Below, in pieces: positions 57,444 through 64,000 of a DNA stretch of 64,000 nucleotides (position 1 is its first letter; each line of letters begins with the position of its first letter). Position numbers and translations under genes: made by a program. A model generated the notes under the pieces. The model was not told where the DNA came from and did not search any database. It saw only the letters and a list, made by a program, of their open reading frames with translations. Source of the DNA: Mesostigma viride (Eukaryota > Streptophyta > Mesostigmatophyceae > Mesostigmatales > Mesostigmataceae); assembly GCA_009746045.1 (NCBI GenBank), contig RPFO01000156.1:3161262-3225261 (forward strand), written 5' to 3'.

Positions 57444-57490
57444 AATATTTATAACTGCCAAGTGCAGTTGCAGTTGTTGTTGTTGTAGGT

Positions 57491-57562
57491 TGTTGTTGTT
57501 GTTGTTGTGTCCCACGCCGCACATGGGCAGCAGAGATATAGTGGCCGAGGGCCGGATATATG
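57491..57562. repeat. 72-bp direct repeat, left copy
   Basis: A run of GTT triplets followed by tgtcccacgccgcacatggg and gtggccgagggccggatata. A near-identical copy is at 62951-63023, so the exon at 57697 and the insertions in it lie between two copies. Confidence 0.85.
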
Positions 57563-57696
57563 TTAAAAATATAATTACTTACAGCAGAGTGAAATCACTC
57601 AAACCAAAGCAAACGCCCAGCTATAAACCTATATACAGAGCCATGTCAAAGCTCTATACTACGATAAGACCAATGGAAACGCCTAACGGGAGGAAC

Positions 57697-57944
57697 CTAA
57701 TAGCCCTGCTGCACCGCAAAATCAGCCCGCGTACGGCGGAGCATGATGTCAGCCATGGCCCGAGTCAGCGCCACCGACAAGCGCTGACGCCAATATGACG
57801 TCCAGGTCCGCGCCGACCATGGGGCCCGCTGGCCCTCCAGGTCCAGCCGGTCCTCCCGGAGCCGGCAACACTCCTTGAAGAAGGCGGAGGTCAGGGGCCC
57901 CATGGCCCCAAACTCCTCGGCCGGATATATGTAGTAGTTGCAGC
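57697..57944 (-). CDS. Unrecognised host coding exon, 3' part with stop
   Basis: On minus it reads YYIYPAEEFGAMGPLTSAFF then KECCRLREDRLDLEGQ, TWTSYWRQRLSVALTRAMAD and IMLRRTRADFAVQQGY, with a stop at 57697. Composition is GC-rich and coding-like, unlike the surroundings. Removing the insertion at 57945-62908 joins it in frame to 62909-62996 (112 codons together, through CGMGKNNYCCNYYIYP). A TGTAA motif about 110 bp beyond the stop (minus strand, near 57588) could be an algal-type polyadenylation signal. Product unknown. Confidence 0.45.
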
Positions 57945-59748
57945 AGTAGTTGTTTTTTTTTTTTTTTCGGGGAAACGGGTATATTTTTATTAGCCAATTA
58001 TGGACCAAAGAGGTGAGAGGGGAAATGAGTATCAGCGAATCCTAATTAAAGGTGGGCACACACACGTGTGGAGGTGGCAGGTGAAAGGCTAATAGGGCGC
58101 TGGTCGATACGTGGTACCTCTAAACACTCCGTCTGTAATTTCGGGCGTGGCCCGTATTACGGGCGTGGCCCGTAATGGAGGCATGGTTTTTCTATTGGTG
58201 GTTACTAATGTACTAATTGTCAGAATGCGCTTTTTATTGGATAGGATGAAAGCTGACTTCAAGGCCTAAAAGAATATCTAATTTTCACGGCCACCCCATG
58301 TCAGATGCTCCGTGGCCACCCCATGGAAAAAAGGTGCTTTTTTGGACTTTCTTGGGCTTTCAATCGGACCGCCGAATGCCAACAACGGTGCAGATGCAGG
58401 CAAATGCTAGCAACGTCGGCTGCAGAAGGAGACTGTCTTTTCGTCACGACTGCTTCGGTCGCGATGTCGTATGCCGAGGTATCCTCGGGTGCTCCTAATC
58501 TTGGCACTGGCGATGAACTGTACGCAGTCCTTGATGGTTGGGCTGTGAGCCTCGGCTTTAAATCATGAGGATTTTTGGCGGCCGTGTTGGGCGATTGATT
58601 GATCAAGACACGTCCTTTATCACGTAGTAGGGTCCTGCTTGGTCGAAGGAGCAAGGAGCAGCAAGGAATTCAGATTTCACTCGAGGCGATGGGTAGCGAA
58701 CCTTACGTAGACTTGGGAGACTGAAGACCTCGCTCGGCCAGGCAGTGTCGCTGAGGTTACGTACTTCATGCTCAAGAAAAGGTGGCCCGTCGAGGACCGT
58801 ACCTTAAGTAGCTAGTGCGCGCTTCATGATTCCGGGTGTCGAGGCGTGTGAAGATTACCTGCATCCGGCTGGGAGAAGGTTTATGGCAACTTTTGGTTCG
58901 TAACTCTGCCAGTTTTTATCACATGTGATCACGGCACATGGCCGCTGTGATTTCAAGGCAGGTTATTGCATAATGCTGCGCTCTGCGGCTGCGCCCCGTT
59001 GCGTAAACGTGGGTGCTTTCTCTAAGATGCATGACTGGGGATCCCCTCTGTCAGTTCCGGCTGCTACGTTGCCCATGTCACAAGCAAGCCTTGCAAGACG
59101 GTCCCCCAAAGCGAGGTAGAGGTTTAGAGAACTGGGTATGGGTGTCCATTCATGCTTGTATCCATATCTTGCCTGATGCTATTCTTGTCCTACCTTAACG
59201 GCAGCACCTTGTCATAAACTCTGATATTTGAATCGGTATTTGGGCTTGGTTTGCGAAGTTAAGCGCTTGGAAGTTCACAGCTGTCATTATAATGCATGAA
59301 CCTTTTGCGTGTTTGTAATAGAGGCTGTGGATTCCTCGTAGTAACATGCAATACCCATGGCAGGCTATTACTGCCTGCAGTGCTTTGCGACAGCCCCAGC
59401 CGTGCATGTGTGTGTGCGGTCCCTTGGGGAGCATGCCTTGCCATGCTAACCGTATCGCGGGCAAACCTCGCAAGGCCCGAAAGATATTTGCGGTTAACCG
59501 ATGTTCCCGGACATTCATGGTATGCACGTGGCCATGAGTTTCTCAGGCTATATTGTTGCTTCGTATGCGTTTGCCTGTCAGACAGGCACACAAGAAGATT
59601 AGTATGATGATATGGCGATGCCTTTCTTTTCAACATTTTCAGAATGTGGACTTGCACCACGTCGTGGATTTACATGTGCTGCCGTCTTATGCATTGACAG
59701 TTGTGCTGCACCACGTGCGGTGGGTTATTATCTATGCATTTGTTTATA

Positions 59749-60110
59749 TAGCATGGTGCATGCTATGAGCTGGACCCTCATTGCAAGTGCCCTATATTTG
59801 ATAGCTTTAGTAATCATATTTCTTGTGAAATAGCATCATCCTAGTGTGTCCATTTCAACACCATATCATTTCAAAATAGAGAGGATGTGCCATGGCACCA
59901 TAGACGGCCATGCCACATGCACGGCGCATTTGACCCATAGCATGGTGCGCCCTATGGGTTGAACCCTCATTGTGCCCTACATTTGATAGCTTTAGTAAAT
60001 TATTTCTTGTACAAAAGCATGTCCTATGTGCCCATTTCATCACCATATCATCCTCTAATGAGAGGATGTGCCATGGTACCACAGATGGCCATGCCACATG
60101 AATGGCACGC
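59749..60110. repeat. ~180-bp imperfect tandem duplication
   Basis: Copies 59749-59930 and 59937-60110 share catggtgc, catttgatagctttagtaa and gagaggatgtgccatgg among others. Confidence 0.8.
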
Positions 60111-60344
60111 CCAAAGGCTAGAATGGAGCATTCTAGTTGTTATTACGGGTGTCACCCGTAATGGTTTGAGTCCCTAGATATTTGGAAGCTTGTTCATGAT
60201 TGATGCTGAATTTCTCACCAAGCGTCCATTATGTAGTGTACTTTTGGGTTTAGGAGGTTTTTGGTGCCCTCAACTTTATCATCATACCCAAATTTTGAAC
60301 CATCTCATCACCCCTTTTTTGTTAACATTTGTAGCCAAACCCCC

Positions 60345-60420
60345 TCATATTAAATTAAATTAAATTAAATTATAACATGCCTCCGTGGGGAGGTCATGTA
60401 GCACATATTTCATGATGGAT
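60345..60420 (-). repeat. Fragment of the TTAA-tailed retroposon family (copy 3)
   Basis: An ATTAA-rich tail followed by catgcctccgtggggaggtc, matching the tail-proximal block of 28798-28870. Confidence 0.5.
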
Positions 60421-60858
60421 GGGGTGCATGGAGGAAGCCGCGTGATCGAACTATCCTAACTCTATCTAGAAAATCCTAACTACACTACTCATCAAAACGC
60501 CTCCTCCGCTTGGGGGGAGGTGGCTTGCCCACAGGGTCGGGCGTGTGCGCCTTGACAATCTTCTTCCACCGCGTCTTGTCCTGCATGGCAGGCCAAAGAC
60601 GGGAGTGGCATCCCCTCATATGGCAACGTGCAATTCACCAATACTTGTTATCCAAAAAAAAATTAAAAATATATTAAAATAGCCCAACATTGGATCTCGG
60701 ATCCCATCGAACCGTTTTTCCGGATTCGGCGCGACGCTTCGGCACCCGCATCTGGCGCGATTCTGCATTCTACGAAAAATTACGGGCCACGCCCGTTATA
60801 AGTTCACAGACGGAGTGTTAACCTAACGATCCTATTGGTTAATAAAAAATACCCATTT

Positions 60859-62868
60859 TTTTTTCGGGGAAATGGGTATATTTTATTAGCCAATTATGGA
60901 CCAAAGAGGTGAGAGGGGAAATGAGTATCAGCGAATCCTAAGGTGGGCACACACATGTGTGGAGGTGACAGGTGAAAGGCTAATAGGGCGCGTTATTAGA
61001 CCATGAAGGCCAGTGGACCTGAGTCATGTCGCCGTGAGGCATAATGGTGAATACCTGATTACGGCCCAGTAGATCATGAAAAAGCTGGAGCGGGCTGGGC
61101 TTGTCGTTATTGGGCCCTGGGTCCCACACCCTGTGTTAATGTTCCTGAGCCAACAGCCAGTAGCGGCGCATATCCGCATTCCATAGGTATATAAAGCGCC
61201 GGACTACGCCGCCGCGGGTATAGTCCTCGCGGCCTCGCGGACATTAAAGACTGTCTCGTTGCGTATGGTCCAAATCGCGTATAGCATAGTAGTGCGTAGC
61301 CATATCCATTCTGCTTGGGAATCTGAAAGCTCGGTCCCTGGTGTGCCAGCAATACCGAAAATGATGGTACGCACGCTAATTGGGAGATTGGGTGGCGATG
61401 CCGTCCATGCGGCCCAGATGTTAATGAGCCACGTCCAAACCCCTGGGAGATTACAGAAAAGGAACCTGTGCTCAATGGTTTCACTAGGGTGCGTGCACAG
61501 GCTTTTTGCCTTTACACCGTGTGCAGTTCTTGGACGTTTGGAATCATGGCATGGCTAACGTGATGACTGACTAGCTACCTTTTCAGTGGTTTTCCATTTG
61601 CGGGTATTTCCTCGTAAATGGTGGGAGAGCGATCGCAGCAATGGTGCTCACCACCAGACACTCCCGGCCAGCTAGGCTCGAAACACACGCCATGATCAAG
61701 CATGCTGTTTCCGGCCCCACCGTCTAGGTCATCTAGTCGCTCTACACGTAAGCCAGCCATAATTTCAATGCACACGGATACACATTTCCATCACCATTCA
61801 TATTCATCATCTTGAACGACTCGAACACGCGGACAAGATAACGGCAGGCTCGAGCTACCATGGTCCGGATTCTCCCGATTTCTGGCCTGCGCTGGTTGTC
61901 TCCTTGATGATGCATCGTGACCAAAACGCTCGTGGAGCGTAGCGCAGACCCCTATCGCCCTATGAATGAGAAGATGTTGTACATCAGTGGCCCTGCGGTC
62001 CACGAGAGGGTGGTCTACCGCCAGGGTAATCAACTCAACCCAAGTGTAGCCCGGCCAATGTATTCCCCAGCGGGCTCGGCCCGTATGGGGCTGATGGTAC
62101 TTATGCAACAAGATATCATAACCCCAATCTGCGGTGTACTCAAAGATACATTTGCTGGTTCTGATGTCCCCCTTGGTTAAGACCCATCCAAATTCAATCG
62201 GGTCCAGATGTAGTAGATCGAGCCGTGTGTTGCCCACGTGTAGCCATGTAATGCTCCCAACCGGGGATAATGGGTCCGGCCGGATCATGCAAGATCTTGG
62301 CACAGACCATGGGACTACGCGTATGCGCTGATACTGGGAAGATGGTGCGTACGCATATAAGGTGGATAGTTGATACAGACACCCATTGTGGCCAGGAATC
62401 TATAGCCGGCTTCCAGCAGTTGTAGTTGGAGCCCATCATGTGGCAGAACCGTCACAACTAAACCCTTGCACGCAGGCGTGACTCCGTCGGCGTAGAAGCT
62501 AACCCAGTCGCCGGTTATAATCATGGGCTTGCGTGGGGCAGTCATCAATGCATGCCACGCCGCTGGTATCGCACTTATAAGGGTTTGCCACGCTTGCAGG
62601 GAGGGCATGTGGGAGACCCAAGTGCTGACCTCGTCGTAGCTGAGCCGTCGACTGATACGTGGCGCCGGCCGTGCCCCAGGTAGAGGTCCAGCACCCTGAC
62701 AATCGGCGGTGACGCGCGCAGAAAGCCATCATACGGGTTGTGTCCGTGCGGTGGAGAGCGCCCGCGAGCCGGAGGGGCTTGTTAGTAGCGTCAGTGATTA
62801 AGTCATTAAAAAAGAGTGGCTGCCGTGCCACCTCCTCTCGAGTAGTAGGAAAGACAGCTAGGCGGGTA
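60859..62868 (-). mobile_element. LINE insertion D2 (5'-truncated, LINE 2 family)
   Basis: Flanked by a 16-bp duplication taaaaaatacccattt (60843-60858 and 62869-62884). It starts with a T tract and the LINE 2 3' end. It covers the zinc-binding domain and the last ~80 residues of RT, and preserves the empty site of the 3.1-kb TIR element. Small indels and a ~400-bp insert (61502-61905) break the frames. Confidence 0.8.
61502..61905. repeat. ~400-bp insertion in LINE copy D2
   Basis: Absent from the equivalent place in LINE 2 (near 49684). No TIR, tail or target duplication was recognised. Its own content is unidentified. Confidence 0.6.
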
Positions 62869-62908
62869 TAAAAAATACCCATTTACCCGGAAAGGCTAAT
62901 AGGGCGCG

Positions 62909-62996
62909 AGTAGTTGTTTTTGCCCATGCCGCAAGTGTAGTTGAAAGTTCTGTTGTTGTTGTTGTTGTGTCCCACGCCGCACATGGGCAGCAGAAT
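62909..62996 (-). CDS. Unrecognised host exon, 5' part (split by the LINE insertion)
   Basis: Starts after a possible acceptor (cactatag) or at the internal ATG 62984, and includes five Asn codons and RTFNYTCGMGKNNY. It joins in frame to 57944. It may not be functional any more because about 5 kb now separates the parts. Confidence 0.35.
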
Positions 62997-63023
62997 CTAT
63001 AGTGGCCGAGGGCCGGATATATC
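62951..63023. repeat. 72-bp direct repeat, right copy
   Basis: Matches 57491-57562 with a few changes (cagaatctatag in place of cagagatatag). Confidence 0.85.
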
Positions 63024-64000
63024 AAGTTCTGTAGCTTAAAACTGTAACGGATAAGATACTTTTAGTTTCTGCAGTTCGTGGCCGCTATTTTCACAAGACC
63101 GTTGGCTTCCGGTACCGTCCATAAGTGTCGACCCTCGGGTACACGTGTCAATAGGCAAGACTGCCCAAGGAAGGAAGTTGACAGTTGACAGCAAATATCA
63201 CTTTGTCGTCTCGTCAGAAAAGCGCGGGGAAAACACATAATTCGACGTGACGAGCCAGGTGCCGGCCGAGGTCCTGAATCACAGCTGGACTTGGCGTATG
63301 TAGGTAATTAGGGATTTTACGCGGGTGAGTGACGAACCAGGTTGTGGCCTTGTGGGGACAAGCGAAGGGTGTGCAGTTGGTTACCCGCGCGACAGTTCCA
63401 GTGATTAAGCTTCCCTCAGTCTCGCCAGCATGCCAGCAAATTGCTACCCGCTAGCATTTTAGGTCCACCTCGCAGGCGGAGAATCGGTAACAGGACGAAT
63501 GACCGGAAGCTAGGGCATGAAGGTCCGAGGCGTGGGGTACCTGCCCGCAATTCAGAGACTGTCGCTTTGGTCAACGCGAATAGGTGCCGTGCAAAAGGTT
63601 TCTGTAGTGTCTCTGCATGTATATGCACAGGGGGGAGATGAGCGACCGCGAAGCTTTGCTATTTTGTCGAGGGGAAGCGATGATAACTTGATTTGCCGAA
63701 ATCGAGTCGCGTATTCATCAAGAGAATTTAAGCCAATGTACGACGTTCTGGATTAGACGCTTGGCTCGATGATATGCCATCATCCGTGCGGTAGCTGAGG
63801 CGTGCTCCTGTTCTTAAGTTTGGCTTGTCAGCACCTTTACGACTGTCGACACGTTGAGATGAAATTCAAGGCGATTTTCAGAGAGCATGGGGCCGACATC
63901 CTGGAAAAGAGTACGTGGCTAGCTATGTATATTTTTTTCTCCTACTCAAAGTTTCTGCCCGCAAAAAAGGCGAAGCATGTCCGTACCTGCCCCCTCAAGC
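63024..64000. other. Window end, nothing recognised
   Basis: Moderately GC-rich sequence with short open frames on both strands, none with motifs, splice sites or length to support a call. It may belong to the promoter or upstream exons of the minus-strand gene at 57697-62996. Confidence 0.3.

Larger units (their letters stand above)
58124..60818. mobile_element. Harbinger-like TIR element, TAA duplication (2.7 kb)
   Basis: TIRs ACACTCCGTCTGT at the left and ACAGACGGAGTGT at the right are flanked by TAA (58121-58123 and 60819-60821). Subterminal repeats of CGGGCGTGGCCCGTA (left, twice) and ACGGGCCACGCCCGT (right) extend the inverted ends. TWA duplications are typical of PIF/Harbinger. No transposase frame was recognised; an internal ~180-bp duplication and a TTAA-type retroposon tail are present. 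Confidence 0.72.
57953..62908 (-). mobile_element. LINE insertion D1 in the exon, carrying nested elements
   Basis: AGTAGTTG plus a T run flanks the segment (57945-57952 and 62909-62916). The left end is a long T tract followed by the LINE 2-type 3' end (cgggtatatttttattagcc). Only about 200 bp of LINE sequence remain (57953-58123, 60822-60858 and 62869-62908). The rest is a Harbinger-like element and a second LINE copy inserted into it. Confidence 0.65.

Overview
This window is eukaryotic nuclear DNA, dominated by nested transposable elements, with one confidently recognised and apparently intact host gene. The evidence is GT-AG introns with GC-rich exons, a chromodomain Ty3/gypsy element, two Copia-like LTR elements, AP-endonuclease LINEs, a hAT transposase, several terminal-inverted-repeat (TIR) elements and very long microsatellites. 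A green alga is a reasonable guess, but the species cannot be fixed from sequence alone.

Layout. 1-3266: exons of an unrecognised host gene and a TTGG microsatellite. 3267-14622: a minus-strand hAT transposase gene cut in two by a small element with palindromic terminal repeats (5-bp CATGA duplication). That element is itself split by a 7.8-kb Copia-like element (AATAT duplication). 15295-26534: the 3' part of a gypsy chromovirus with an extra ORF after the chromodomain. Its 3' LTR is split by a 6.15-kb Copia-like element with identical LTRs (GTCCT duplication). 26539-28313: a TIR element. 28798-29330: a short TTAA-tailed retroposon.

32245-41864 (minus): a complete six-exon glyoxalase II gene. 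Phases match at every junction and the metal ligands are all present. Intron 4 holds a piggyBac-type TTAA-flanked element. Intron 2 begins inside a 38 x 38-bp minisatellite in which every unit carries a copy of the intron's own 5' splice site.

42121-57432 (minus): two related but distinct LINEs lie head to tail, and the same 11-12 bp sequence occurs at the outer left end, between them and at the outer right end. The first is interrupted by a 1.7-kb TTAA-flanked element, the second by a 3.1-kb element with 13-bp perfect TIRs and a 2-bp GA duplication. The latter carries 184-bp tandem repeats and about 1 kb of consecutive CACC, ACGC and CCCT microsatellites. Removing either insert restores the reading frame across its junction.

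57697-62996 (minus): a coding exon split by a short LINE insertion that itself contains a Harbinger-like element (TAA duplication) and a further LINE copy (16-bp duplication). The last kilobase has no recognised gene.

The most unusual signals are the amplified splice donor in the glyoxalase II gene, the GAG-INT-PR-RT-RH domain order shared by both Copia-like families, the repeated LINE target site, and three TIR elements that share subterminal perfect hairpins.
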